This document shows positions 16,305 through 25,636 of a DNA stretch of 64,000 nt, in pieces; the first letter of the stretch is position 1, and each line of letters starts with the position of its first letter. A model generated the notes under the pieces. It did not search any database. It saw only the letters and a program-made list of their open reading frames with translations, and was not told where the DNA came from. The position numbers and the translations under genes were made by a program. The DNA comes from Roseovarius litorisediminis (GTDB lineage Bacteria; Pseudomonadota; Alphaproteobacteria; Rhodobacterales; Rhodobacteraceae), in assembly GCF_900172295.1 (NCBI RefSeq), contig NZ_FWFL01000001.1, positions 1 through 64,000 of the forward strand. The letters run 5' to 3'.

Positions 16305-18200
16305 TCAGTCAGGCGTATACCAGATCGGCGAGGTGTAGGCCCGCTCCTGGGTGATCATAGGCGATTCAGCCGGCGCCTTGATCCCAAAATACTTTGCCTC
16401 ATAGGCCGTCCACCGGGGCGTCGGGATTTCTATCACACGGGCATAGTAGACCGCAGGCTGCGCAGGATCGAAATCCGGGTCGGCCCAGACGGTGATAAGT
16501 TCGGGATCTCCGATGGTGTTTGTCCAAGTGGCATTCTTGATGTCCACGGTATTTCCAACGGCACCCTCACAAGCGTGATCAACGATCGCCCTCTCCGCGC
16601 AGGCTACATCGTAAACTTTCTCTCCAGTTGTTCCGTCGGCATTGAGCCAACCTTTCACGATTTGTATGCGATCGAGATTGCCGCTGTAGGCATCCCTCAA
16701 CGCGCCCACGAGAAACGTCGGTGCCTTGCCCTCTGGTGCTGGTGGCAGGTCGCCACCCATTGGCACTCCCTTGGCATAGCCTTCATTCGCAGGCAGCCGA
16801 CTGAGCGCATCCTTGGCCACAAAGTCGTAGCCGCCGAAGAACCGCACAGTGATGCGCGATCCGGTGGTCGCGTAAGTTTCCTTGCGCATCATCGCGTCGA
16901 AAATAGCTTCGCGCGTGTTTTCGGTTGCCCAGACAGCGGTGTAACCCGACGAAGCTTGATACCAGCCAGGCCAGCTAACGGTGTCGAAATGCCCTACATC
17001 GGTGGTCATCCGATTTTCGTTAGGCTCGGTCAGCGAATGCTTGCCAAAGAAGTTGTTCTCTTCCGCCGTGGCCATGCCGGTATGGCTGTCAGTGGCGCCC
17101 GAGGCGCCGAACTTGTATGGGTTGGTGCCGAGCCGGTCTTCCAACAGCAGTCCATTCTTCAGCGCCTCGCGAGCGTATTCGTACTGGATCATGTCCGGCT
17201 GTTTCGGCACCGGGCCAAGGTTATTGCGGTCCCAGGTTTCGTAGTCTGCAAATTCATCATTGGGGCTCAGGGCGGGGTGCGCCTCGCCATCACCCTTTAT
17301 CTGGGTATATTCGTACAGTGGCTCCCACCTGGCGCGCATTTCGACGTACTCAGCAGTCATCTCCTCGCCGAATTCGAGCCTGTCGACCGGGAACATAATG
17401 CCGTTCGATAGGTTACCGTTATGGGCCAGCGTCAGCATCTGGCCGCCGGTCTTTTCCTCGTAGTTTTCCATCCATGCCCAGAGCTTGCGCGGATCCACGC
17501 CCTCGGCCACCGTCAGCGGCAGCACCAAACCCGCCTTGTCGGCTCCATCACGGAACAGCACGTTGCGGTGCAGATTGTTGCCGCCTGGAGTCGAGGTCCA
17601 TTCGAACCCGATAATCGCAGTGAACTGACCGGGATTGTTATGCTCTTCAGCATCTTCCAGCACGCCGTCCCAGATCTGCCGCTGGAACTTGCGGGATAAG
17701 AGGATCTCTGGCGAATTGCCCTGAGAGAACTTGTCAACGATGTCCAACCCGGCTTCGAGCGCTACCGCACCACCTTGGTTGATGCGTTCATGCCAGTCCC
17801 GCACTGTTGCGTCGGTCATCAGCGTCGGATTGCCAGCCACCACTTCGTTCATTGCGCCCATGGCATCGGAATGGTCGGTGATCACCAGCCAGTCCAGTGG
17901 CTGGCCGATCCGCGCGCGCATGCCATTCGAGGTAGTGATCTCTTCGCCCTTGGCGAAGTTGTAAGCGTCGTCATGGGTCAGAATTACCCCCGCGGCGCGA
18001 GCGTCGAGCGACAAGGCGGTGTGCAGGTGCGTATCACCCCAAAGAGGCCTTGTGGGAAAGTTGCGTCCCGAATAGGGGGAGTAACTTCGCTGCGCCAGCA
18101 CGCCGACCGTGCCCTCGCCAAAAGACTCCTGGGCGCTACCTGTGGCGGCAGTCAGTGTCAGCAGGGTACATGCCAGCAGGGGTGTCATCAGAGTTTTCAT
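16305..18200 (-). CDS. DUF3604 protein, PHP-like exported metalloprotein (copy 1)
   Basis: 631 residues from the ATG at 18200, which has an AAAGGACCC site; the longer open frame would bury the signal peptide. The signal peptide ends near GSAQES. Conserved His/Asp clusters of DUF3604 are visible: [37 protein letters not shown] and GATDSHTGMA. The GDxHxHT and TDHSD motifs recall the metal site of PHP-fold hydrolases, so a periplasmic metallohydrolase is a reasonable inference. No activity is firmly established for the family as far as I know. A tandem paralogue lies upstream after 19 bases. Co-occurrence with a sulfatase suggests action on a related substrate. Confidence 0.85.
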   Translation of the reverse strand: MKTLMTPLLACTLLTLTAATGSAQESFGEGTVGVLAQRSYSPYSGRNFPTRPLWGDTHLHTALSLDARAAGVILTHDDAYNFAKGEEITTSNGMRARIGQPLDWLVITDHSDAMGAMNEVVAGNPTLMTDATVRDWHERINQGGAVALEAGLDIVDKFSQGNSPEILLSRKFQRQIWDGVLEDAEEHNNPGQFTAIIGFEWTSTPGGNNLHRNVLFRDGADKAGLVLPLTVAEGVDPRKLWAWMENYEEKTGGQMLTLAHNGNLSNGIMFPVDRLEFGEEMTAEYVEMRARWEPLYEYTQIKGDGEAHPALSPNDEFADYETWDRNNLGPVPKQPDMIQYEYAREALKNGLLLEDRLGTNPYKFGASGATDSHTGMATAEENNFFGKHSLTEPNENRMTTDVGHFDTVSWPGWYQASSGYTAVWATENTREAIFDAMMRKETYATTGSRITVRFFGGYDFVAKDALSRLPANEGYAKGVPMGGDLPPAPEGKAPTFLVGALRDAYSGNLDRIQIVKGWLNADGTTGEKVYDVACAERAIVDHACEGAVGNTVDIKNATWTNTIGDPELITVWADPDFDPAQPAVYYARVIEIPTPRWTAYEAKYFGIKAPAESPMITQERAYTSPIWYTPD

Positions 18201-18219
18201 ATCGGGTCCTTTCTTCAAA

Positions 18220-20139
18220 TCAGCCTTGCGGCGTGTACCAGATGGGTGAGGTATAGGCGCGCTCCTGGCCCGAGGTTTCGGCACCTTCGGGGATCTCCAC
18301 TCCGAACCGGAACGCGTCATAAACCACCCAACGCGGTGTCGGAATTTCAAGTACGCGGGTGTAGTAGAAGGCTGGAACTGCAGGATCGAAATCCGGATCG
18401 GTCCAGACAGTGCCCAGTTCTGATGCGCCGATGGTGTTCAACCAGTTCGCATTTTCGACATCTACCGTGTTGCCAACGGGCGGGACGAAGCCATCGGCGG
18501 CAGGCTGGCGGTCGTCCGACCAGGCCACATCATAGACCTTTTCCTGCAAGGATCCGTCGGCGTCGCGCCATCCTTTGACGATCTGAATCCGGTCCAGATT
18601 AGCGCCGATCGGATCGCGTAGAGCATAGACCATGAAGCTTGGCGCATCACTCGCCCTTGTGCGCAGGTCAGCACCCATAGGCACGCCTTTTTCGTAGCCA
18701 CGGAAGGCGGGCTGGCGGCTGTTGAGGTCACTCTCGGTGAAATCCCATCCGCCAAAAAAACGCACCGTCATGCGCGGGCCAGTCGTGGCATATGTTTCAC
18801 GCCGCACCATCGCGTCCCACAGCGAGGCGCGGGTGTTCTCCATCGCCCAGACACCGGTATAGCCCGAAGCGACCAATTCATAGCCTTCGAACGCCCCGTT
18901 CTCGTTCTTGGTAAATGGATGTTCCATACGTTTAGGCGAGGGTTCGGCAATGGTTGACTTGCCGAAATAGTTGTCCTCATCCGCAGTCGACAACGATGTG
19001 TGGCTGTCGGTGGCACCCGAAAAACCGAAGCGATATGGGTTGGTCCCAAACCTAGCCTCAAGTTCGAAGCCACGCTTTAAGGCCTCGCGGGCATACTCTG
19101 CTGCGAGCATGTCGGTGGTCTTCGCTTCGGAAAGATCGAGGTTGCCGGCATCCCAGTTCTCATAGTCCGCGAATTCATCGTCGGGGCTAAGCATCGGGTG
19201 GGCCTCGCCGTCGCCCTTGATCTGGGTGATCTCGTAAAGCGGCTCCCAACGGGCGCGCCGTTCCACGTACCGCTGATCGACGGTGCTGCCGTCGAACCTT
19301 TTGTCGGTGGGGAACATTCGCCCATTCGACAGATTGCCGTTATGAGCGAGTGCAAATGCCTTGCCACCGGTCTTTTCCTCATAGGCTTCCAGCCAGTCGT
19401 AAAGGTGGTGTGGATCAGTACTGCCGAAGGGCGGGATCGTGACCGGCGGCTCCACCAGTGATGCCTTATTGCCATTGTCGCGCAGAACCACGTTTCGATG
19501 TAAGTTGTTGCCCAAGGGAACCGAGGTCCACTCAAATCCAATGAGCGCTGTAAACCGGCCCGGTTCATTGTAGCGTTCGGCCGCGTCGATGATCGACTGC
19601 CAGACTGACTGATAGCCAGGAGTGCCGGGCACATAGTTTCCGATTAGTGCTGGCTCCACTTGGCCCTGTGAAAAGGTGGTGATCAGCTCCAAAGCCGCCG
19701 CTGCGGACTCTTCTCCACCGGCGCTCAGCGCCTTATGCCAGCGCGCGCCCTGTTCGGTGGCCATCACTGCCGGCGTGCCAGCGAAGATGTCCGAGATCAT
19801 GCCCATCGCATCGGAATGTTCGGTCAGGACCAGCCAGTCCAAGGGGCGTGCTAGCCGGGCAGGCTGGCCCGACGACGCCATAACCTGTTCGCCACGGGCA
19901 AAGCGGTAGGCTTCGTCAAGCCCGGTGGTATTGCCAAAAAGCCCAGCATCGGGCGACAGCCCTGTATGCAAGTGGGTGTCGCCCCAGAACACTCGGCTGG
20001 GAAAGCCGCGGTTGGCATAGGGCGAATAGGCCTTGCCGGAATAGAGGTCGGAAAGAGATTCTTCCGAAGGCACGAATTGTGCCGATGCACCGCTCGCGTA
20101 AAGAACTACCGCTGCTAGCAAGGCAAGGCGTTTGATCAT
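18220..20139 (-). CDS. DUF3604 protein, PHP-like exported metalloprotein (copy 2)
   Basis: 639 residues with a signal peptide ([18 protein letters not shown]). It has the same motif series as its neighbour: [27 protein letters not shown] (Glu replaces the Asp of copy 1's TDHSD), [13 protein letters not shown] and [10 protein letters not shown]. Both copies share the C-terminal block ending [11 protein letters not shown]. The Glu replacement in a putative metal-site motif hints that the two copies differ in metal or substrate. The gene is 113 bases downstream of the sulfatase and 19 bases upstream of copy 1, in one transcription unit. A strong GGAGGAGAC site precedes the ATG. Confidence 0.85.
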   Translation of the reverse strand: MIKRLALLAAVVLYASGASAQFVPSEESLSDLYSGKAYSPYANRGFPSRVFWGDTHLHTGLSPDAGLFGNTTGLDEAYRFARGEQVMASSGQPARLARPLDWLVLTEHSDAMGMISDIFAGTPAVMATEQGARWHKALSAGGEESAAAALELITTFSQGQVEPALIGNYVPGTPGYQSVWQSIIDAAERYNEPGRFTALIGFEWTSVPLGNNLHRNVVLRDNGNKASLVEPPVTIPPFGSTDPHHLYDWLEAYEEKTGGKAFALAHNGNLSNGRMFPTDKRFDGSTVDQRYVERRARWEPLYEITQIKGDGEAHPMLSPDDEFADYENWDAGNLDLSEAKTTDMLAAEYAREALKRGFELEARFGTNPYRFGFSGATDSHTSLSTADEDNYFGKSTIAEPSPKRMEHPFTKNENGAFEGYELVASGYTGVWAMENTRASLWDAMVRRETYATTGPRMTVRFFGGWDFTESDLNSRQPAFRGYEKGVPMGADLRTRASDAPSFMVYALRDPIGANLDRIQIVKGWRDADGSLQEKVYDVAWSDDRQPAADGFVPPVGNTVDVENANWLNTIGASELGTVWTDPDFDPAVPAFYYTRVLEIPTPRWVVYDAFRFGVEIPEGAETSGQERAYTSPIWYTPQG

Positions 20140-20252
20140 TATGGTCTCCTCCTCTTTCGCATTCCGTTCCCGGGCTACTGGAACAGAGATTTCGCTATAA
20201 TGCCCGGTACAGCTTTCGGCGCGTAAGCGCGTAGTAGATCATCGCGTAGTCA

Positions 20253-21716
20253 TCAGAAATCAGTAAGGTTTGCTGCTTTCGGATTCGGGTGGTCTTGGAC
20301 TGTCGCCATGTACTCCCCGATCAATTGCAGATAGGGGACGACGAGCCATCCGTTTTCCGCACCGACATTGCGTTCCTCGCGCGGATCAGCCTCGATATTG
20401 TAGATTTCGGGCAAACCTGCCGTCTCACCCATGCGGCCAAGGTATCCTCCGGTCGTCGCAGTTCCGTCGGTCGACGAAAAGGAGACTGGATACATTCGCC
20501 ACTGCCGATAGCGCACCGCGACCAGCCGATCACCGATGAACGTGAGAAGGTGCTCGCGATTGGAGTTGGGCTGTTGGCCCAGAAGGAAAGCAGACTGGTC
20601 TATTCCATCCATTGGCCGATTCGATGGAGTGTCCGCACCAATGATGTTCGCCAGCGTGGGCAAGAAATCATGGATCGAGATCATCTCGTTCGTAACGCCT
20701 GGGGCGATTCTTCCCGGCCAGCGGATCATGCCGATCGTGCGGATAGAGCCCTCCAGACCGTCGCCTAGTTCGCCGCGCCATGGACCTGCCGACCCATTGT
20801 TGATTTCGCTGACCGTCCCGCTGGTCTTGGTTGGTCCATTGTCTGAAAGAAAGATGACGATCGTATCATCCTCGATTCCGGCTTCGGACAGCGCAGCCAA
20901 GACCTCACCGGTTCTGCCATCCAGTTCCATGACGCTGTCGCCATAGGACCCTATTCGTGATTTTCCGTGATATTCTGGAGCTGAATCGTTCGGATAATGT
21001 GGTCGCGTCCAACCGAGGAAAAGGAAGAAGGGCGTGTCCGACCCGGCATGGGTATTGATGTAGTTGACCGCTGCATTCGCGATATCCCGATCCACGAAGC
21101 GCCGATACTCCAAGTCATAGGCTCGTACAGGCTTGACCGGTCCTCCTGCATGGTCCGCCTCAATGATCTGAGGAATCAGAGCTTGCCACTTTTCTGGCGC
21201 CTTCGTGCGCGCCATGCTCTCGCCGTAAAGCGTTGCCTCGGTTGTGCCGAAGAAGCCGAACCGCCATTCGTCAAAGCCTTGATTTTGGGGCTGGCTTTCT
21301 TCGTCCGAACCGAGGTGCCATTTGCCCATATAGGCGGTACGGTAGCCTCGCGACTTGAAAACCTCGGCGAGCGTGACTTCCTCGGCCTTAAGGGTGTTCG
21401 TCGTCCCGCGCAAAATGATCTTCGAGAGGCCAGAACGGATCGAGTAACGCCCGGTCATCAAACCCGCGCGGGATGGCGTGCAGCCAGGTTCCACCAAGAA
21501 CTGGGTCAAGCGCAAACCCTCCGCTGCAAGCTGATCTATATGCGGAGTCGGCATGCCGCGTATCTCGCCCGCACCATATGCGCCAACGTCGCCATATCCC
21601 AAGTTGTCGGCTAGCATGAGAACAACATTAGGCTGCTTGGATTGTGCCAAGGCGGAACCCATAGCGGAGAGCCCAATAAAGAGCGCAAAAACGAACTTCA
21701 TTGCATTGGTGCGCAT
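20253..21716 (-). CDS. Secreted Cys-type sulfatase (arylsulfatase family)
   Basis: 487 residues with a signal peptide (FVFALFIGLSAMGSALAQ). Sulfatase landmarks: metal-binding NVVLMLADNLGYGDVG, formylglycine site GCTPSRAGLMTGRYSIRSG, GKWHLGSDEESQPQNQGF and the second metal site VIFLSDNGPTKTSG. CTPSR is the textbook C-x-P-x-R form, unlike CTAGR in the sulfatase at 4540. It heads the minus-strand operon with the DUF3604, parvulin and HupE genes. Start: the ATG at 21716 is preceded by GGAG; an internal ATG at 21701 would still leave a signal peptide. It requires a formylglycine-generating enzyme not found in the window. Confidence 0.9.
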   Translation of the reverse strand: MRTNAMKFVFALFIGLSAMGSALAQSKQPNVVLMLADNLGYGDVGAYGAGEIRGMPTPHIDQLAAEGLRLTQFLVEPGCTPSRAGLMTGRYSIRSGLSKIILRGTTNTLKAEEVTLAEVFKSRGYRTAYMGKWHLGSDEESQPQNQGFDEWRFGFFGTTEATLYGESMARTKAPEKWQALIPQIIEADHAGGPVKPVRAYDLEYRRFVDRDIANAAVNYINTHAGSDTPFFLFLGWTRPHYPNDSAPEYHGKSRIGSYGDSVMELDGRTGEVLAALSEAGIEDDTIVIFLSDNGPTKTSGTVSEINNGSAGPWRGELGDGLEGSIRTIGMIRWPGRIAPGVTNEMISIHDFLPTLANIIGADTPSNRPMDGIDQSAFLLGQQPNSNREHLLTFIGDRLVAVRYRQWRMYPVSFSSTDGTATTGGYLGRMGETAGLPEIYNIEADPREERNVGAENGWLVVPYLQLIGEYMATVQDHPNPKAANLTDF

Positions 21717-21819
21717 CGGACTTCGCTCCTGGCCCGCGTTGTGGATCGATATCGCGGTTTTCTCTCGACCATAGTTTGTCGTGAGTTGCGGAGCACGATA
21801 TCAGCAAAACCCCATGAGA

Positions 21820-22037
21820 TCTAGTACGTATGACCTAATACACACTGAGCGACAATGATGGGGGGCTTTCCGGAGGGTAAACAGGCTTGACGGGTTCAGG
21901 GCTCGGCACATCGCCGGAATCCAGTGGTCAAAAGTAAAAACAAAAAATGGGCCGGCTAAGCGTGGCCCAATGACCATTCCCCTGGATCAGGGCCGCGCTG
22001 ACTGATTGGAGCCGGTCGATTTGGGCTCAACTGTCAA
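21820..22037. repeat. Diverged copy of the 139-bp regulatory repeat plus tetR 3' flank
   Basis: This stretch upstream of the sulfatase can be aligned by eye with 25423-25636. Both contain CTAGTACG....GACCTA, then GAGCGACA.TGAT, a CGCCGGAA block, ATGACC.TTCCCTGGAT and CTGACTGA..GGAGCCGG, and both end at a TetR 3' end. Divergence is substantial, so the duplication is old. It probably carries the sulfatase promoter. The remaining bases to 21716 show nothing else. Confidence 0.6.
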
Positions 22038-22314
22038 TCAATCTGCTGGAGCACCACCCAGCGGCAGAAATTCCCGCATAATTTCACAAGCTCTCTCGAC
22101 AGCGCGCTCGTGCCGAACCCGACGGTCCCGACGTGTTCCGTACAAAACTGTCGTGCCTTCACTAAGCATAGCCAGAATTTGCACGAATTCTGCGGCCGCT
22201 TGCGGTTCTACTTCCGGATAAAGCTCTTCGATCTTGGCTGCAACTTCAGCCATATGACGGTCGTAAAAATTGTCGATGGTATCCCGAATAAGGTCGTCGC
22301 GAAGTGACATTGCC
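22038..22314 (-). pseudogene. TetR-family regulator fragment (C-terminal domain)
   Basis: About 90 codons corresponding to the last 90 residues of the intact TetR at 25637-26302 (shared MSLRDD.IRD.IDN.YD, AAAEFVQILAMLSEGT.VLYGTR, HERAVE.AC). The DNA-binding half is missing because the IS6 element begins exactly where homology stops. Frames continue a few codons into the IS end. Non-functional as a repressor. Confidence 0.8.
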
Positions 22315-23132
22315 GGCACTGTCAGACAAAACTGGCTTGAGGCGGGCAGGGCAGTTTCGTAGCCTCGTCGGATGACAAAACGCAGCCCATTTCGCTATTT
22401 CAAAACCAGCCCCGAGGTGATCCGCCTGGCGGTGATGATGTACATCCGGTTTCCTCTTTCGCTGCGGAATGTCGAAGATCTTTTGCATGAGCGTGGCATC
22501 GACATCAGTCACGAAACAGTTCGGTTCTGGTGGAACAGATTTGGCCCGATGTTTGCAGCTGAGATCCGCAAATACAGGGTCAGTCGGATGCGTTCATACT
22601 CAAACTGGCAGTGGCATCTGGATGAGGTTTTTGTGAAGATCAATGGCGAGACCCATTACTTATGGCGGGCTGTTGATCACGAAGGTGAGGTACTGGAAAG
22701 TTACGTCACCAAGCGCCGGGATCGCAAAGCAGCATTGAAATTCATAAGGAAATCAATGAAGCGCTACGGCAATCCGGCAGTGATCGTGACTGACAAACTT
22801 CGATCTTACGGCGCTGCAATGACGGTTATTGGCAATGCGAAGAAGCAGGATACGGGACGCTGGCTGAACAATAGGGCTGAGAATTCTCACCTGCCGTTTC
22901 GACGACGAGAACGGGCAATGTTGCGCTTCCGACAGATGCGATGTTTGCAGAAATTCGTCGCCGTCCACTCTTCAGTTCATAACCATTTCAACCAGGAACG
23001 CCACCTCTACTCACGCGACATTTTTAAACTCAACCGCGCCGCTGCTCTGGCCGAGTGGCGCCAGCTTTGTTCGGCATAAGTTCAAGCGTTTGGCAGTGAA
23101 CTGAGACGAGTTCGAATTGGTCTGACAGCACC
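22315..23132 (+). mobile_element. IS6-family insertion sequence, copy 1
   Basis: 818 bp. Left end GGCACTGTCAGACAAA; right end, read inward, GGTGCTGTCAGACCAA: imperfect terminal repeats of IS6 type. One transposase fills it. The 8 bases flanking each end (ACATTGCC and GCTGCGGG) do not match. It therefore did not arise by simple insertion here, and an adjacent deletion or recombination removed the 5' half of the tetR gene. Confidence 0.82.
22372..23079 (+). CDS. IS6-family transposase
   Basis: 235 residues, full length for the family. DDE catalytic motifs: WHLDEVFVKINGE (first Asp), VIVTDKLRSYGAA (second Asp) and NRAENSHLPFRRRERAM (Glu). The N-terminal zinc-finger-like/HTH region reads YIRFPLSLRNVEDLLHERGI. 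Closely similar to the copies at 27673 and 30430. Confidence 0.93.
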   Translation: MTKRSPFRYFKTSPEVIRLAVMMYIRFPLSLRNVEDLLHERGIDISHETVRFWWNRFGPMFAAEIRKYRVSRMRSYSNWQWHLDEVFVKINGETHYLWRAVDHEGEVLESYVTKRRDRKAALKFIRKSMKRYGNPAVIVTDKLRSYGAAMTVIGNAKKQDTGRWLNNRAENSHLPFRRRERAMLRFRQMRCLQKFVAVHSSVHNHFNQERHLYSRDIFKLNRAAALAEWRQLCSA

Positions 23133-23238
23133 GCTGCGGGGACTGTAAGTGCTGATGTTGCCTCGAAGGCGATCAGATCCGCGTATGCACCTTTTTCTGA
23201 GGAGCCCTCTGTCGCGTCCCAAAGGCGTTCTTGTGCAC

Positions 23239-24000
23239 TCAATTGAAGGTGAAGTTCACGCCTAGAAGAACGCCTTGCTGTTCCACATCATAAACGAATC
23301 CACCATCGTTCCGGTCAACGCTGAGATACCGGAAACCGCCGACAAGAGAGGTCCTTTCCGACAATCGATATCCGTAGCCAGCAAACACATCCGCCATGAA
23401 ATCGGAGCCGCCACCACCAAAAAGAGCGACCCCGGTGAGATAGCTCTTCTCGTTGAGATTATACCGTCCGCGGGCGCCAACCATGGCGTCCCACCACTGG
23501 TCCGAGCCCGAGGCCGTGCCGCCGCTTGGCCCGACCGTGAGCGCGATGTTCGTCTCCGTGTCCCAGTGGCGCACGCCGCCGATCAGGCGTACTTCGCTTG
23601 TATCCGTTCTCGATGCGATCCACTCCCCTCCCAAGGAAAGGATCAGTAACTTGTTCTCGACTGAACCTGACAACAAACCTCCCGAGCCAGTGGCGGCACC
23701 GCTCAGAGAAACATATTGGAGATCGCCCATGATACCGAACCTGTCCTTGGTCGCAGACCCGAAAAACATCGCACCAGCGTCAAGGTTTTCCAAGATATCG
23801 GAAAAAGAAGCATCGACATTTGCAGGCGGCAACGCAGAAACGACCGACGAGGTCCCAGATATGCCACTGCCCCAAAGGTAGGGGGCCAGCTCATAACTCC
23901 AGCCAGTTTCCTCGGCCCACGCTGCCGATGTCGCAAGAGTGAGTGTGGCAGCGATTACTGCATTCACAGATGCTTTGGCGAACGGTATTCGAGGTTTCAT
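23239..24000 (-). CDS. Outer membrane beta-barrel protein, paralogue of 7044-7805
   Basis: 253 residues, the same length as the paralogue. The signal peptide ends near SAAWAEE. It has beta-rich sequence with a C-terminal aromatic (LLGVNFTFN), an initial YELAPYLWGSGISGTSS, DILENLDAGAMFFGSATKDRFG, GARGRYNL, and GYGYRLSERTSLVGGFRYLS, a style seen in many bacterial outer membrane barrels. The last strand ends in Asn rather than Phe. Upstream lies repeat copy 24050-24188, which may hold its promoter and operator. Confidence 0.75.
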   Translation of the reverse strand: MKPRIPFAKASVNAVIAATLTLATSAAWAEETGWSYELAPYLWGSGISGTSSVVSALPPANVDASFSDILENLDAGAMFFGSATKDRFGIMGDLQYVSLSGAATGSGGLLSGSVENKLLILSLGGEWIASRTDTSEVRLIGGVRHWDTETNIALTVGPSGGTASGSDQWWDAMVGARGRYNLNEKSYLTGVALFGGGGSDFMADVFAGYGYRLSERTSLVGGFRYLSVDRNDGGFVYDVEQQGVLLGVNFTFN

Positions 24001-24049
24001 TCGCGACCTCCTAACTTCTCATTCATTCGGCCTGCAGAAAAGAAATCTG

Positions 24050-24188
24050 CCACCGAAGGACCCTCCCCACATCCGACACTATCGCCGGATCGGAGTGAAG
24101 TCTAGTACGGACGACCTAGCCAATTGAGCGACAGTGATACGGGTCTTCCCTGAAGCCAACAGCGCTTTAAGGATTTGGGGTTCGCCAC
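24050..24188. repeat. 139-bp direct repeat, copy A (promoter/operator region)
   Basis: Nearly identical, without indels, to 25372-25510. Contains the quasi-palindrome CTAGTACGGACGACCTAG at 24102-24119 (12 of 18 positions symmetric, outer CTAG arms). It sits 50 bases upstream of the minus-strand barrel gene, so it plausibly carries that gene's promoter and a TetR operator. On the minus strand a TTGGCT precedes the palindrome, a possible -35 element. Confidence 0.7.
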
Positions 24189-24314
24189 TCCTCACTGGTT
24201 GTAGACACCCGTAACGCTGGCCGCAGGGTTGGCGCGCGCAGCGAAGCGCTGGTCTTGGCATAGCGGGGCCTAGGTGGTGGCGTGCCATCAGAAAAGGAAG
24301 AAACCAGCCGGTCG

Positions 24315-25130
24315 TTATTTCGGGAAAAGATACGTTGCACCCAAACGAAAACCAAAACCCTCAGGTCCACCGGTCGGGCTTTCTGCCCAGTAACGTAGGC
24401 CAGCAGATAAGCTGACAGGCTGGTCCCCAAAGCGCGTCAGTTTGGACGCAATAGCGTTGATCGGGACCGACCACTCTTCCGTTTCCCAGTCGTAACTGGA
24501 CTCAGTTTGCAGTGAGAAGGTCCAATTGGTTGGCGTCGTGTAGGACGCAAACGGCTGCATGAAAGTTGAATTGACGTCTGAACGTGCTTCGTCGCCTGCA
24601 ACAGACCAGATATGGTTTCCAAGAACACCGATGGTCCAGGGACCGTTTTGCTTTAACAAAACGCCAGTCGGGCCAACGCCCCATTTGCCAGTGCCCAGAC
24701 GATCATCGGTTGCGGTCGGGATCAGAAAGACCGGGCCAACGCCCCAAATCAACCCACTCTGAGTGGGAGCCTTCGGCGAAAAGAAGAGGCTTTGGATTGT
24801 GTCACCAAGGCCAAATTGCGAACCAGAACCGGCAAATACGTTATCTTGCGAAACGACCGGCACAATGGTTCGGGAGATTAGGTTCCAGTCGTCACTTATG
24901 GAGAAGGGTATGACTGGTTGAATGTTTAACGCGAACCGGCTGCCCGTGTCCGCCGCACCGATGCGTTGGTCATAGTTGAGCTGAAACGGCACGCTGATGA
25001 GTGAGGCAACCGGATTGGCTAATTGCTTGGCGAGATCGTCGCTTTGAGCTTGGGCGCTTGGTGATAAGCAGAGAGCAGCGAGAAGTATGGCTGACATCGT
25101 GCGAACGCCGGTTTTCAAACAGTAGATCAT
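24315..25130 (-). CDS. Outer-membrane transporter-like protein, paralogue of 6221-7018
   Basis: 271 residues; signal peptide ending SAQAQSDD. Extensive identity with the 6221 protein: DLAKQLANPVASLISVPFQL, LISRTIVPVVSQDNVFAG, LIWGVGPVFLIPTATDD, WETEEWSVPINAIASKLTRF, and the same C-terminal GATYLFPK. This is clearly a duplicated gene. Relative gene order differs: here the two barrel genes are separated by a repeat remnant, while in the other copy they are tandem. Repeat copy B lies about 240 bases upstream. Confidence 0.78.
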   Translation of the reverse strand: MIYCLKTGVRTMSAILLAALCLSPSAQAQSDDLAKQLANPVASLISVPFQLNYDQRIGAADTGSRFALNIQPVIPFSISDDWNLISRTIVPVVSQDNVFAGSGSQFGLGDTIQSLFFSPKAPTQSGLIWGVGPVFLIPTATDDRLGTGKWGVGPTGVLLKQNGPWTIGVLGNHIWSVAGDEARSDVNSTFMQPFASYTTPTNWTFSLQTESSYDWETEEWSVPINAIASKLTRFGDQPVSLSAGLRYWAESPTGGPEGFGFRLGATYLFPK

Positions 25131-25371
25131 CGATTGAAAATCCTTTCAGATACTAAAGTGAACCGAGCTACTTGGCACATTCGCGCACGTCCGGATTCCC
25201 CTGGCTCACTGGTTCCGCCTTATGTGGGATAAGCTCTGGAAGTAGCTGCACTTCATACGTGCAAATCAGAGCGACGGCCTTACTATTCATCTGACCTCTG
25301 CAATGGCTGTCAGTCGCACGGGATAAGCCGAACTGGAATCGTAAGAGCCAACCGCAAGCAAAAAAAACGTG

Positions 25372-25510
25372 CCACCGAAGGGCCTTTCCCACATCCGTTA
25401 CTATCGCCGGATCGGAGTGAAGTCTAGTACGGACGACCTAGACAATTGAGCGACAGTGATAGGGGTCTTCCCTGAAGCCAACAGCGCTTTAAGGATTTGG
25501 GGTTCGCCAC
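25372..25510. repeat. 139-bp direct repeat, copy B (promoter/operator region)
   Basis: Partner of 24050-24188. Quasi-palindrome at 25424-25441. It lies between the intact tetR gene and the transporter-like gene, both on the minus strand. The surrounding stretch 25131-25636 otherwise holds no gene. Confidence 0.7.
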
Positions 25511-25636
25511 ACCGCCGGAAATCGATGATGAAAAACTGCCATCAGACAATGGATGATGGAGCTTGACCCGATGACCGTTTCCCTGGATTACGCCCTTGCT
25601 GACTGAGCGGAGCCGGCGATTGGCCACAACGCGCAA

